Part shown: in pieces, positions 8,615 through 17,065 of the stretch
Layout of the letters: each line of letters starts with the position of its first letter
How positions within the stretch are numbered: the first letter of the stretch is position 1
Notes under the pieces: generated by a model
What the model was told of the DNA's origin: nothing
Seen by the model: the letters and a program-made list of their open reading frames with translations, nothing else
Databases searched by the model: none
Program-made: the position numbers and the translations under genes
Assembly (NCBI RefSeq): GCF_003480315.1
Contig: NZ_QUIV01000003.1
Coordinates: forward strand, 1 to 64,000
Direction of reading: 5' to 3'
Origin: Clostridium sp. AM33-3
GTDB taxonomy: Bacteria; Bacillota; Clostridia; Lachnospirales; Lachnospiraceae
Length of the DNA stretch: 64,000 bases

Positions 8615-9556
8615 TCACGACTGATTTTCTGTGTCCGTCAGCCCGGGCCAGATACCGCATACCACGCGGTCCTTGCCCGGAAGGTCCTTTACGACTCTTA
8701 CTTTATCAAAGCCCGCCTCACTCAAAAGCTCACTGACAGCCTTTCCCTGGTCATAGCCAATTTCCAGGTAAACAGCTCCCCCCGGCTTTAACCAGGCTCC
8801 TGCTTCCTTTGCGATCCGGCGGTAAAACTTCAGACCGTCCGCGGTACCGTCCAGAGCCATCATGGGCTCGTGCTCCCGCACCTCCGGCTCCAGGGTGGCA
8901 ATGACCGCTGTGGGAATGTAGGGCGGGTTGGATGTGATGATATCGAAGGTTCCGGCTTCACTCTGGGGCATGGCTGTGAACAGGTCGCCCTGGCGGAAGA
9001 TGAACGGATGCCCGGCCTGTTCAGGCGCATCCTGTGTTTCCGTGTATGAAACCACTGCAAATCCATGCATCTTTGCGTTCCGCTCTGCCACCTTCAGCGC
9101 CTCTTCCGACAGATCTGTGGCTGTTACAGACCTGTAACCGCCCTTCACCGCCAGGCTGATGGCAATGCAGCCGGATCCGGTACAGAGGTCCAGAAGCTTC
9201 TTTTCCGGGTCCTGCTGCTCCTGAAGCACCAGCTCCACCAGGGTTTCGGTGTCCTGGCGCGGGATCAGCACATGCTCGTTTACAAAAAATTCCAGTCCCA
9301 TGAATTCCTGACTGCCCAAAATCTGCTGCAGCGGAATGCGGGACGCACGCTTTTCAATCATTCCCCGATAAGTCCGGATCTGTTCCTGCACCTTAGCATC
9401 CTGTTCTGAAAGAGGACGCAGGCGGTCCATCAGAAAATGGACCAGATCCAGATGAAAGGCTTCAAAAAGAAGCAGCTTTGCATCGTTTTCGCCATCGGTA
9501 TCCCCTGCCTGCTGCAGGGTGGCGCTTCCCTCATTCAGAAGGTCGTAGAGTGTCAT
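8615..9556 (-). CDS. prmC: Release factor glutamine N5-methyltransferase
   Basis: Methylates the GGQ glutamine of release factors. The 313-residue protein has an N-terminal helical domain, the SAM-binding [14 protein letters not shown] near residue 120 and the catalytic SNPPYIP near residue 195. Its ATG overlaps the stop of the DUF1385 gene by four bases (ATGA), so translation is probably coupled. The enzyme and its substrate prfA are adjacent. Confidence 0.94.
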   Translation of the reverse strand: MTLYDLLNEGSATLQQAGDTDGENDAKLLLFEAFHLDLVHFLMDRLRPLSEQDAKVQEQIRTYRGMIEKRASRIPLQQILGSQEFMGLEFFVNEHVLIPRQDTETLVELVLQEQQDPEKKLLDLCTGSGCIAISLAVKGGYRSVTATDLSEEALKVAERNAKMHGFAVVSYTETQDAPEQAGHPFIFRQGDLFTAMPQSEAGTFDIITSNPPYIPTAVIATLEPEVREHEPMMALDGTADGLKFYRRIAKEAGAWLKPGGAVYLEIGYDQGKAVSELLSEAGFDKVRVVKDLPGKDRVVCGIWPGLTDTENQS

Positions 9557-10566
9557 CTGGCTTCCTCCCGGCTGATGGCCTGGTCCTGTGCCGGACCGGA
9601 AACTGCGGCATCCGCACGGTCCTCCGGAATCTCCGTATCCGGGAAATTTTCCCTTAAGTATGCTTTCCAGTCAAATACCGCTTCCACAGCTGCAATGGCT
9701 ACCTCGATCATGGAATCATCCGGCTCACTGGTAGTCAGGTTCTGCATCCACAGCCCCGGCTTGCTGAGTAAATTGACAATCGGGTTGTCACTGCGGCCTG
9801 CCAGGCGCAGAAACTCGTAAGACACACCGGCAATGACCGGCACCAGAATGATGCGGCTTGCCATACGAAGCAGTACGTTGTCTACCCGCACCACCATAAA
9901 GAACAGAATGCTGATGAGCATAACAATGATGAGAAAGCTGGTGCCGCAGCGTTTGTGCTGCTTGGAGCTTTCCCGCACGTGATCGACCGTGAGGGTCATG
10001 CCATGCTCAATACAGTTGATGCACTTATGCTCCGCGCCGTGGTACATAAAGGTGCGGCGGATGTCTTCCATCCGGGAAATCAGTTTGATATACGCAATAA
10101 AAATAGCAATGCGGATAGCGCCCTCCAGAATTGCCATGATGGTGTCGGAATGGATAACCTGCTTGCAGGCGTTTGCGATGAGCAGCGGCAGGATCATGAA
10201 AATGCCGATGGCCATGATAACGGAAAATACCATAACAATTGCCATCAGAACCTGCTCTACCTTTTCTCCGAAGACTTTGTCCATCCAGAGTTCCAGCTTA
10301 CCCGGTTCAGAATCCTCATCATCCTCAAAGAAGCTGGCTGAATAGCTCAGTGTCCGCATGCCAAGGATCATGGAATCCGCAAAGCTGAAGACACCGCGCA
10401 CAAAAGGAAGTCCGCAAAACGGCACCTTCTCTGTCATGCTGACATAGGTATCTTTTTTGACCTCAATGCCGCCGTCCGGCCTGCGCACTGCCGTGGCATA
10501 CTGATCTTTGTTTTTCATCATAATTCCTTCAATGACGGCCTGGCCGCCGATACCGGAATATTTCAT
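9553..10566 (-). CDS. DUF1385 membrane protein (YqhQ family)
   Basis: A 337-residue membrane protein that opens with GIGGQAVIEGIMMK, the conserved DUF1385 start. Several hydrophobic segments lie between about residues 105 and 245, with the polar motif HGAEHKCINCIEHG between them. The biochemical function of the family is not settled. Its position between rpmE and prmC-prfA is usual in Clostridia. The C-terminal 40 residues are polar and Ala/Asp-rich. AAGGAGATAGTAGTTTT precedes the ATG. Confidence 0.88.
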   Translation of the reverse strand: MKYSGIGGQAVIEGIMMKNKDQYATAVRRPDGGIEVKKDTYVSMTEKVPFCGLPFVRGVFSFADSMILGMRTLSYSASFFEDDEDSEPGKLELWMDKVFGEKVEQVLMAIVMVFSVIMAIGIFMILPLLIANACKQVIHSDTIMAILEGAIRIAIFIAYIKLISRMEDIRRTFMYHGAEHKCINCIEHGMTLTVDHVRESSKQHKRCGTSFLIIVMLISILFFMVVRVDNVLLRMASRIILVPVIAGVSYEFLRLAGRSDNPIVNLLSKPGLWMQNLTTSEPDDSMIEVAIAAVEAVFDWKAYLRENFPDTEIPEDRADAAVSGPAQDQAISREEAR

Positions 10567-10595
10567 AAAACTACTATCTCCTTATAAAGAAAAAT

Positions 10596-10634
10596 AAGGT
10601 TGAGCCAAAGTGTCTCCACTTGAGTCTCAACCTT
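10596..10634 (-). terminator. Terminator after rpmE
   Basis: The arms AAGGTTGAG and CTCAACCTT are perfect and are followed on the minus strand by ATTTTTCTTT. The terminator sits within 30 bp of the DUF1385 start, so that operon needs read-through or a promoter overlapping the hairpin. Confidence 0.8.
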
Positions 10635-10652
10635 ACCTCGCTCTCGTTATGC

Positions 10653-10865
10653 TTACGCCTTAACGCCGTATTTCTTGTTGAACTTATCGATACGACCGCG
10701 TGCAGAAGCAGCTTTCTGCTGACCGGTGTAGAAAGAATGGCACTTAGAGCAAACCTCTACGTGGATTTCTTCCTTGGTGGAACCGGTAACGAACTCGTTG
10801 CCGCAGTTGCAGGTAACCTTAGCCTGATAATAAGCCGGATGGATTCCTTCTCTCATGATTTTCAC
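10653..10865 (-). CDS. rpmE: 50S ribosomal protein L31, zinc form
   Basis: A 70-residue ribosomal protein. Cysteines in TCNCGN and VCSKCHS form the CxC...CxxC zinc site of the C+ form of L31. It begins [16 protein letters not shown], a typical start. GAAGAGGTGAAAATC precedes the ATG. It has its own promoter, a structured leader and a terminator, so it is probably a single-gene transcript downstream of rho. Confidence 0.95.
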   Translation of the reverse strand: MKIMREGIHPAYYQAKVTCNCGNEFVTGSTKEEIHVEVCSKCHSFYTGQQKAASARGRIDKFNKKYGVKA

Positions 10866-10893
10866 CTCTTCACTTTCTCAATTATATAGTACT

Positions 10894-10932
10894 GTGATCG
10901 TCTAACGGTCTCACTCGTACCGTTAAAATCAC
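10894..10932 (-). promoter_or_regulatory. Structured leader of rpmE, candidate L31 autoregulatory site
   Basis: Between the promoter and the rpmE start, the minus strand holds nested stems: outer GTGAT/ATCAC and inner TAACGGT/ACCGTTA, around a 9-base loop. Ribosomal protein leaders for L31 are known in Firmicutes; I infer this is one from position and structure only. Confidence 0.45.
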
Positions 10933-10956
10933 GCCACATCTATAAACAGCTCCATA

Positions 10957-10985
10957 ATTGTATCATATAAATATAGCCTTGGCAA
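10957..10985 (-). promoter_or_regulatory. Promoter of rpmE
   Basis: TTGCCA (10980-10985) and TACAAT (10957-10962) on the minus strand are 17 bp apart. Transcription would begin just before the nested-stem leader. Confidence 0.7.
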
Positions 10986-11016
10986 GCATATTTCTAAGGT
11001 TTTCAAAGATTTTTTG

Positions 11017-12429
11017 TTAGAACATACGGCGTTTTTTCGCCACCTCCACGAACTCCCGGTTGGTCCGGGTCTGGGCAAACAAATCCAGGATCCGCTCCAC
11101 GGAATCTTCCGGCTTCAGGCTGTTGGTGGCCTTGCGGACAATATCCACTGCCTCGGCCTCATCGCGGCTCAGGAGCAGATCATCGCGGCGGGTGCCGGAC
11201 TTTAAGATGTCGATAGCCGGGAAGATACGCTTCTCAGAAAGCTTTCGGTCTAATACCAGCTCCATGTTGCCGGTTCCCTTGAATTCCTCATAGATGACAT
11301 CATCCATACGGCTTCCGGTGTCTACCAGCGCAGTTGCCAGTATGGTCAAGCTGCCGCCCTCTCGCATGTTGCGGGCCGCACCGAAAAAGCGTTTCGGCAT
11401 GTGCAGGGCTGCCGGATCAAGGCCACCGGAAAGAGTACGGCCACTCGGCGGAACCACCAGGTTGTAGGCCCGGGCCAGACGGGTGATGCTGTCCAGCAGA
11501 ATGATGACATCCCGGCCATGCTCAACCAGACGCTTTGCTCGCTCGATGACCATTTCCGAAACCCGTTTATGCCGGTCAGGAAGTTCATCAAAGGTGGAAT
11601 AAATAACCTCTACATTTTTGCCGACCACGGATTCTTTGATGTCCGTTACCTCCTCCGGGCGCTCATCGATCAGAAGGATGATCATATGCATATCCGGGTG
11701 GTTGGTGGTAACAGCCTGCGCCACCTGCTTTAAAAGAGTTGTTTTTCCGGCTTTTGGCGGGGATACGATCATGCCGCGCTGCCCTTTGCCGATCGGTGCC
11801 AGAAGATCCAGTACACGCATGGCCGTACTGCTCTTGCCCTGGGTCTCCATGTGAAGGCGGCTGTTCGGGAATACCGGAGTCAGCTCTTCAAAGTTCGGGC
11901 GGCGCTCCAGAGCGCTGAGCGGATAGCCATTCACATTTTTAATGTACAACAGAGCCGCAAATTTCTCATTCGAGGTTTTCACGCGGCGGTTTCCGCTGAT
12001 GATATCTCCGGTTTTCAGGTTAAAGCGGCGGATCTGGGTCGGAGAGACATAAACGTCGTTCTCACCCGGAAGAAAGTTCTCGCATCGGATGAAGCCAAAG
12101 CCATCCGGCATAACTTCCAGAATTCCGCTGGCCGGGACGCCGCTGTCCATCTCCTCCTGAAGCCGGTCTGCTCCATCCTCCCGGGCAGGCTGGCCAGTCT
12201 GCTGCTCGCTGCTGCGGTTCTGCCCGGCCTGATCTGCCTGATTAAAATTCGTTCTTCTGACTGCAGCCGGCCGGCTGTTTGGGGTACGGCTTTCCTCGTT
12301 TTCTCCTGCCGCACGGCAAAGCTCCTCGATCAGCTCCGCTTTTCGCAGCGCGGTGGCTCCCTTGATGCCCTGTTCTTTCGCCATTTCCTTTAGTACGGAT
12401 ACGGGTAAGGTCTGTAATTTTTCTCGCAT
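11017..12429 (-). CDS. rho: Transcription termination factor Rho
   Basis: Hexameric RNA-dependent ATPase that ends transcription. The 470-residue protein has an N-terminal Rho helical domain ([12 protein letters not shown]), then a Gln/Ala-rich polar insertion (about residues 40-95), then the cold-shock RNA-binding domain ([20 protein letters not shown], about 108-130). The RecA-like domain follows, with Walker [11 protein letters not shown] and Walker B VIILLDS. The insertion before the RNA-binding domain is common in Clostridia and Actinobacteria. No intrinsic terminator is visible after the gene, and the rpmE promoter begins there. The 184-bp gap upstream (12430-12613) shows a GGAGGCAG/CTGCTTCC hairpin but no convincing promoter. 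Confidence 0.95.
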   Translation of the reverse strand: MREKLQTLPVSVLKEMAKEQGIKGATALRKAELIEELCRAAGENEESRTPNSRPAAVRRTNFNQADQAGQNRSSEQQTGQPAREDGADRLQEEMDSGVPASGILEVMPDGFGFIRCENFLPGENDVYVSPTQIRRFNLKTGDIISGNRRVKTSNEKFAALLYIKNVNGYPLSALERRPNFEELTPVFPNSRLHMETQGKSSTAMRVLDLLAPIGKGQRGMIVSPPKAGKTTLLKQVAQAVTTNHPDMHMIILLIDERPEEVTDIKESVVGKNVEVIYSTFDELPDRHKRVSEMVIERAKRLVEHGRDVIILLDSITRLARAYNLVVPPSGRTLSGGLDPAALHMPKRFFGAARNMREGGSLTILATALVDTGSRMDDVIYEEFKGTGNMELVLDRKLSEKRIFPAIDILKSGTRRDDLLLSRDEAEAVDIVRKATNSLKPEDSVERILDLFAQTRTNREFVEVAKKRRMF

Positions 12430-12613
12430 ATTTTCTCCAATCTGAACTTATATTCTGATAAATGGGGTTTATATCAATGGATAGATATCCCGAGGGACTC
12501 AATATGAATAATGGATTCATGAAATGCGGAAGCAGCCAGACACTGCCTCCGCGCATAACCACATTATAATGAATTTTTCCGAAAAAGAAAAGGTTATTTT
12601 ATCCGGATTTTTC

Positions 12614-13945
12614 TTATTCCTGAACAGACTCTCGCAAGAAACGCATGTGTTTTGCAATTTTCGACTCATATCCATTTTCCGAAGGATGATAGAAGCACCG
12701 GCCCTCCATTCCATCCGGAAGATACTGCTGCTTTACATAATGATTCGGATAATCGTGAGCATACCGATAACCGATTCCATGTCCCAGTTTTGCGGAACCG
12801 CCGTAATGAGAATCCTGCAGATGTACCGGAACCGGCATGGAACGCTGGTTTTTCACTGCATCCATCGCCTCAAATACCGCATTGCATGCGGAATTGGATT
12901 TTGGAGCCGTTGCCACATAAAGTACTGCCTGAGACAAAATGATCTGGGCCTCCGGCATGCCGATGCGCTCCACAGCCTGGGCCGCACTGACTGCCACCGT
13001 AAGGGCCTGCGGGTCTGCATTGCCCACATCTTCCGCCGCACAGATCATGATCCGGCGGGCAATAAACTTAATATCTTCCCCCGCGTAAAGCATCCGGGCC
13101 AGATAATAAACTGCCGCATCGGGGTCCGAACCGCGCATGCTCTTGATAAAGGCGGAGATCGTGTCGTAATGGTTGTCTCCGTCCTTGTCGTAGCGGACCG
13201 CCCGCTTCTGGATACACTCCTGCGCCACATCCAGTGTAATGTGGATCAGGCCGTCAGCCGGATCCCTCTCCGTTGTGAGAACGCCCAGCTCTACGGCATT
13301 CAAAGCCGCACGTGCATCTCCGCCGGATACATCCGCAAGAAAATCTGCCGCCTCATCATCGATCACAGCATGATAGCTGCCCATTCCTTTTTTCTCATCC
13401 CGCACTGCCCGCAGGACCAGCTCCTTCACGTCATCCTTTTCCAGGGCCTTCAGCTCAAAAATGCGGGAGCGGGAAAGAAGCGCCCCGTTCACTTCGAAGT
13501 AGGGATTTTCCGTAGTTGCCCCAATGAGGATCAGGGTTCCGTCCTCCACATACGGAAGCAGGTAATCCTGCTGGCTCTTATTAAAGCGGTGGATCTCGTC
13601 TACAAATAAAATCGTCTTTTTGCCGTACATGCCGAGAGCATCCTTCGCCTCTTTTACTACATCCTCCATATCTTTTTTCCCGGCAACCGTAGCGTTGATC
13701 TGGCGAAAGCTCGCGCTGGTGGTGTTTGCGATCACCTTGGCCAGCGTTGTCTTTCCGGTCCCCGGCGGACCGTAAAAAATGATGGAACCAAGCTGGTCTG
13801 CCCTGATTGCCCGGTAAAGCAGCTTGTCCTTTCCGATAATGTGCTTCTGCCCCACCACTTTGTCCAGCGTGGTAGGGCGCATGCGGGACGCCAGGGGAGA
13901 CTCCTGCTCCTGGGTACTCGCTCTCATATAATCAAACAAATCCAT
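12614..13945 (-). CDS. rarA: Replication-associated recombination protein A (AAA+ ATPase)
   Basis: Clamp-loader-like AAA+ ATPase acting at stalled replication forks. Walker A GPPGTGKTTLAK and Walker B FVDEIHRFNKSQQ are clear in the N-terminal half. The C-terminal MgsA/RarA oligomerisation region includes DSHYGGSAKLGHGIGY. The start at 13945 (MDLFDYMR) follows AGGAGGAGAACGATAC and gives 443 residues; the frame remains open 24 codons upstream without a site. It is transcribed toward rho. Confidence 0.94.
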   Translation of the reverse strand: MDLFDYMRASTQEQESPLASRMRPTTLDKVVGQKHIIGKDKLLYRAIRADQLGSIIFYGPPGTGKTTLAKVIANTTSASFRQINATVAGKKDMEDVVKEAKDALGMYGKKTILFVDEIHRFNKSQQDYLLPYVEDGTLILIGATTENPYFEVNGALLSRSRIFELKALEKDDVKELVLRAVRDEKKGMGSYHAVIDDEAADFLADVSGGDARAALNAVELGVLTTERDPADGLIHITLDVAQECIQKRAVRYDKDGDNHYDTISAFIKSMRGSDPDAAVYYLARMLYAGEDIKFIARRIMICAAEDVGNADPQALTVAVSAAQAVERIGMPEAQIILSQAVLYVATAPKSNSACNAVFEAMDAVKNQRSMPVPVHLQDSHYGGSAKLGHGIGYRYAHDYPNHYVKQQYLPDGMEGRCFYHPSENGYESKIAKHMRFLRESVQE

Positions 13946-14032
13946 GTATCGTTCTCCTCCTGCCTGTATGCTCCCAGTATAATCCGCAGGGATTTCAGAG
14001 TCAACCGGGTTTCGCAAAGAGCTGTATCGGCT

Positions 14033-14809
14033 TTAGTCCACCAGAAGCTCCTCGACCGTCACGAATTCATATCCCCGTTTCTGCAGATCATCCACGATCC
14101 GGAGCGCCGCCTCTACAGAGGTTGGAAAAATATCGTGCATCAGAATGATATCCCCATCTTTCACATCTTTCTCCACCCGGCGTACGATCCGGTCCGTGTT
14201 CTGAAATTTCCAGTCCAGCGAGTCCACATTCCACAGCACCGTGGTCAGGTTTACCCGGCATTCCAGCTGCTCATTCCAGTCACCGTATGGAGGGCGCAGA
14301 TACTCCGGCCGTTTCCCGGTGATGGACTGGATGAGTTTTTCCGTCTGTTCGATGTCCGCGCAGGCCTGTTCCGCCTCCTCTTTTGTCATCTGGATATGGC
14401 GGTAGCCATGATTTCCGATCAGATGGCCCTCTGCCTGCATGCGCTGTACCAGCGGTTCTTTCCCTGCAATATTTTCTCCCATGAGAAAGAAGGTTGCTTT
14501 TACCTCACGCTGCTTCAGGCCGTTTAAAAGTGCTGGCGTACAGGTCTGGTGGGGGCCATCATCAAAGGTGAGGGCAACCTGGAGTGGCCGGTTTGCGACA
14601 GCAGAGGATTGCATCGCTGATGGCTGCTGGCTTGCAACAGCAGAGGATTGCATCGCTGATGGCTGCCGGTTTGCAACGGCAGAGGATTGCATCACAGATG
14701 GCTGCCGATTTGCAACGGCAAACGCCGCACCTGCAAGAGCGCCATCCGCAAGAAGCGCCAGAAACAGCAGAAGACACATTGCAGAAAATTTCCATTTGCC
14801 CACGACCAT
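14033..14809 (-). CDS. Secreted polysaccharide deacetylase
   Basis: A NodB-family carbohydrate esterase that removes acetyl groups from a wall or extracellular polysaccharide. The start at 14809 (MVVGKWKF) follows GGGAGGAAAGTACC, giving 258 residues. A signal peptide (about 1-32) is followed by three 13-residue repeats (VANRQPSAMQSSA type), then the catalytic domain. That domain shows TFDDGPH, the metal-binding HLIGNHGYRH, RPPYGDW and LMHDI. The substrate cannot be told from sequence. The repeats form a flexible linker and are encoded by an exact tandem array. It is divergent from the LysR gene. Confidence 0.9.
   Translation of the reverse strand: MVVGKWKFSAMCLLLFLALLADGALAGAAFAVANRQPSVMQSSAVANRQPSAMQSSAVASQQPSAMQSSAVANRPLQVALTFDDGPHQTCTPALLNGLKQREVKATFFLMGENIAGKEPLVQRMQAEGHLIGNHGYRHIQMTKEEAEQACADIEQTEKLIQSITGKRPEYLRPPYGDWNEQLECRVNLTTVLWNVDSLDWKFQNTDRIVRRVEKDVKDGDIILMHDIFPTSVEAALRIVDDLQKRGYEFVTVEELLVD
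14592..14719. repeat. 39-bp tandem repeat, 3.3 copies, inside the deacetylase gene
   Basis: Copies begin at 14592, 14631 and 14670, with a partial copy at 14709. The shared core includes GCAGAGGATTGCATC followed by GATGGCTGC. The unit is a multiple of three, so a change of copy number keeps the frame and only alters linker length. Confidence 0.9.
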
Positions 14810-14923
14810 GGTACTTTCCTCCCGCGAGATCCTGTTATCTCCCATTATTTATATTCAAAAAATCTATCCAGATATGCTTGCGTTTTTCCCTCATGTGCGC
14901 TACAATATCAATGTCAATTATTT

Positions 14924-14946
14924 TGAAGTATTTTTATTATACTTCA
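14924..14946. promoter_or_regulatory. Palindromic operator candidate before the LysR gene
   Basis: Perfect arms TGAAGTAT and ATACTTCA with a 7-bp centre, 27 bp upstream of the LysR start, in the divergent gap. It contains the T-N11-A layout favoured by LysR-family regulators. It is likely an autoregulatory site that could also act on the deacetylase. Confidence 0.5.
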
Positions 14947-14973
14947 TCAATTTCGATATAAAGAAAGTACTTC

Positions 14974-15873
14974 ATGGAAATTAGAAACCTGATCACATTT
15001 ACCAAAGTAGCTGAGACCCAGAGTCTTTCCAAAGCCGCAAAGCTTCTGGGGTATGCCCAGTCCACCGTTACCATGCAGATGCAGCAGCTGGAGCAGGAGC
15101 TTGGAGCACAGCTTTACGAGCGCGTAGGCAAACAGATCCGCATCACCCAGACCGGGCAGGAATTTCTGTCCTATGCGGCAGCCATTGTCCGCATGTCCGA
15201 AGATGCCCTGAAGGTCGGAAAGCAGGACACATCTGCCATCACCGGTTCGCTCCGTCTGGGCATATCCGGCCAGCTTTCCTGCGAAAGACTGAGCAGCCGC
15301 ATTGCCCACTACCTGCAGGACTATCCTCAGGTTGATGTAAACGTGCAGGTCATTGCAGAGCCGGAGGAGCTTCTGTTCCGGCTGCGCCACAATGATATCG
15401 ATCTTGCCCTGACGCTGGATCTGCTCCGCACCGATACAGACCTGATCCACGCAGCGAAAGATCTGCCGGCTCCCCTCCATGCTTTTGCCGCAAAGGGGCA
15501 TCCGCTGGCCGGACAAACCGACTTATCCGGAGAAGAACTTTCTCATTATCCGCTCATCTGCACCGGTCATTTTGAAGCCGGTCTTGACCATAAACTGCAT
15601 GCACCCGGTTCCGGGCAGATCCAGATTTCTGATACTGCTCTGGCACTTTCCATCGCTGCTGACAGCAGCAGAGCAGCCGGATCAGCCCCCGTCATTCTGG
15701 TCCCGGATCTTATTGTCCGGATCCATCCGGCCGCTCAAAAGCTGGTCCGGCTGGATTATGAGCCTTCCGCAAGCCCCTTCTGGCTCCAGGTTCTCTGCCA
15801 CCGGAATAAATGGCTTACCGAAGCCATGAAAGCCTGGCTCGCAGACAGCGAAGATCCAGTCTTTTTCCTTTGA
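14974..15873 (+). CDS. LysR-family transcriptional regulator
   Basis: A 299-residue regulator. The N-terminal winged helix (MEIRNLITFTKVAETQSLSK... with TVTMQMQQLEQELG) is typical of LysR. A periplasmic-binding-fold effector domain starts near residue 90 (GSLRLGISGQ). The effector is unknown. It is divergent from the deacetylase gene. The ribosome-binding site is weak (AAAGAAAGT). A strong palindrome lies just upstream. Confidence 0.9.
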   Translation: MEIRNLITFTKVAETQSLSKAAKLLGYAQSTVTMQMQQLEQELGAQLYERVGKQIRITQTGQEFLSYAAAIVRMSEDALKVGKQDTSAITGSLRLGISGQLSCERLSSRIAHYLQDYPQVDVNVQVIAEPEELLFRLRHNDIDLALTLDLLRTDTDLIHAAKDLPAPLHAFAAKGHPLAGQTDLSGEELSHYPLICTGHFEAGLDHKLHAPGSGQIQISDTALALSIAADSSRAAGSAPVILVPDLIVRIHPAAQKLVRLDYEPSASPFWLQVLCHRNKWLTEAMKAWLADSEDPVFFL

Positions 15874-15903
15874 CAACTTTTCCCTTATTTGTTTTGGCAT
15901 AGT

Positions 15904-15936
15904 GTGCGTGGCCGGTCACTTTCCCCGGCCACGCAC
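15904..15936. terminator. GC-rich hairpin after the LysR gene
   Basis: Perfect 12-bp arms GTGCGTGGCCGG and CCGGCCACGCAC around a 9-base loop, 31 bp after the LysR stop. No T-run follows on either strand, so it may be a weak terminator or a barrier element. The rest of 15937-16060 shows nothing clear. Confidence 0.45.
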
Positions 15937-16060
15937 CCATCACACCATTACCGTCCATACACTGAAATCCGCCTGTTTTCACCTCCGCAGGCCGTAAAGC
16001 ACTGCCAAAACCGCCTTCTATCACCTACCGCTTCAGTATCTAAAGAAATGCCGAAATTGC

Positions 16061-16089
16061 TTGACAGAACAGGGGTTGGGTGGTAAACT
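16061..16089 (+). promoter_or_regulatory. Promoter of the cold-shock gene
   Basis: A perfect TTGACA (16061-16066) and TAAACT (16084-16089) with 17-bp spacing. The implied 5' untranslated region is about 130 nt, long as is usual for cold-shock genes. Confidence 0.75.
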
Positions 16090-16119
16090 CACAGTGTATT
16101 TTGATATGAGCTTTTGATT

Positions 16120-16170
16120 CACATATTTTTGTAAGTCAAGAAGTACATTCCAGATTTACAAAAATATGTG
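16120..16170 (+). promoter_or_regulatory. Long hairpin in the cold-shock 5' leader
   Basis: Perfect 15-bp inverted arms CACATATTTTTGTAA and TTACAAAAATATGTG, with a 21-base loop, lie between the promoter and the csp start. An AT-rich stem of this kind could act as a temperature- or protein-sensitive switch. The role is inferred. Confidence 0.6.
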
Positions 16171-16224
16171 ATTTTTGTTTCATACGAAAATACACAAATT
16201 TTATTTTTTATAGGAGGTACCACA

Positions 16225-16431
16225 ATGAATAACGGTACAGTTAAATGGTTCAACGCTACTAAGGGTTATGGCTTCATCACCAACGACGAGACTGGTGAGG
16301 AAGTTTTCGTACATTTCTCCGGTATCGTAGCTGATGGCTACAAGACCTTAGAGGATGGCCAGAAAGTTACCTTCGATACCGCAGAGGGCAACCGTGGTCT
16401 GCAGGCTGTTAACGTTCACGTTGTAGCTTAA
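16225..16431 (+). CDS. Cold-shock protein, CspA family
   Basis: A 68-residue single-stranded nucleic-acid-binding OB-fold protein acting as an RNA chaperone. RNP1 (KGYGFIT) and RNP2 (VFVHFS) are intact. The ATG at 16225 follows TAGGAGGTACCACA; the frame is open 19 codons upstream, but those codons lie in the structured leader. It is a single-gene transcript with its own promoter, leader and terminator, inserted between the LysR gene and the ribosomal cluster. Confidence 0.95.
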   Translation: MNNGTVKWFNATKGYGFITNDETGEEVFVHFSGIVADGYKTLEDGQKVTFDTAEGNRGLQAVNVHVVA

Positions 16432-16450
16432 TCTACCACCTGAAAGCACA

Positions 16451-16487
16451 ATACCCGAAAGTCCTATGGGCTTTCGGGTATTTTTTT
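16451..16487 (+). terminator. Terminator of the cold-shock gene
   Basis: Stem ATACCCGAAAG...CTTTCGGGTAT followed by TTTTTT on the plus strand. Confidence 0.9.
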
Positions 16488-16520
16488 GCGCATTTTTTTA
16501 TTTCGAATTGTTTCATATAC

Positions 16521-16558
16521 AGAAAAACCCCGGAGATCCTTGCGGATTCCCAGGGTTC
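16521..16558 (-). terminator. Terminator of the rplJ-rplL operon
   Basis: On the minus strand, arms AACCCTGG and CCGGGGTT enclose an inner stem and are followed by TTTTTC. It lies 25-60 bp after the rplL stop, so transcription ends here and does not continue into rpoB. Confidence 0.7.
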
Positions 16559-16580
16559 ACAGCTCTTTGTTGAGTTTTAA

Positions 16581-16955
16581 TTACTTCAGGGTAACTTTTG
16601 CGCCCTCAGCCTCAAGTTTAGCCTTGATGTCCTCAGCCTCTTCCTTAGAAGCGCCCTCTTTCAGGACCTTCGGAGCACCGTCAACTACGTCCTTAGCCTC
16701 TTTCAGACCAAGACCGGTAGCTTCACGTACAACCTTGATAACTTTAACCTTGTTCGGGCCAACCTCGGTCAGCTCTACGTCGAACTCGGTCTTCTCCTCA
16801 GCTGCCTCGCCTGCGCCAGCTGCTGCTGCAACTACAACGCCTGCTGCTGCGGATACGCCAAACTCTTCCTCACAAGCCTTTACCAGCTCGTTCAGCTCTA
16901 ATACGGATAACTCTTTGATAGCTTCGATAAACTCTGCAGTGGTTAACTTTGCCAT
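16581..16955 (-). CDS. rplL: 50S ribosomal protein L7/L12
   Basis: Stalk protein that recruits translation GTPases. The start at 16955 ([15 protein letters not shown]) follows GGAGGAAATTAAA, giving 124 residues. An N-terminal dimerisation domain, an Ala/Gly hinge ([15 protein letters not shown]) and the globular C-terminal domain ([16 protein letters not shown]) are all present. The frame is open upstream for 30 codons without a site. It is last in the cluster; a terminator and a convergent cold-shock gene follow. Confidence 0.97.
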   Translation of the reverse strand: MAKLTTAEFIEAIKELSVLELNELVKACEEEFGVSAAAGVVVAAAAGAGEAAEEKTEFDVELTEVGPNKVKVIKVVREATGLGLKEAKDVVDGAPKVLKEGASKEEAEDIKAKLEAEGAKVTLK

Positions 16956-17065
16956 TTTAATTTCCTCCATTAAATAATGATATTTCTGAATCAATGATAG
17001 TTCGATACGGTATCGAATTGCTTCATACTGATGGTTATGCGGCACGCCGCGGACCGGTCAGTAAA

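Noticed and set aside
12524-13609. Long plus-strand open frame (361 codons) opposite rarA
   Set aside because: It mirrors rarA codons, has no recognisable motif and is Cys/His/Arg-rich, as expected from antisense reading of a GC-rich gene.
14592-14719. Direct repeats considered as a CRISPR array
   Set aside because: The units are contiguous, without spacers, in frame within a coding region, and no cas genes are present.
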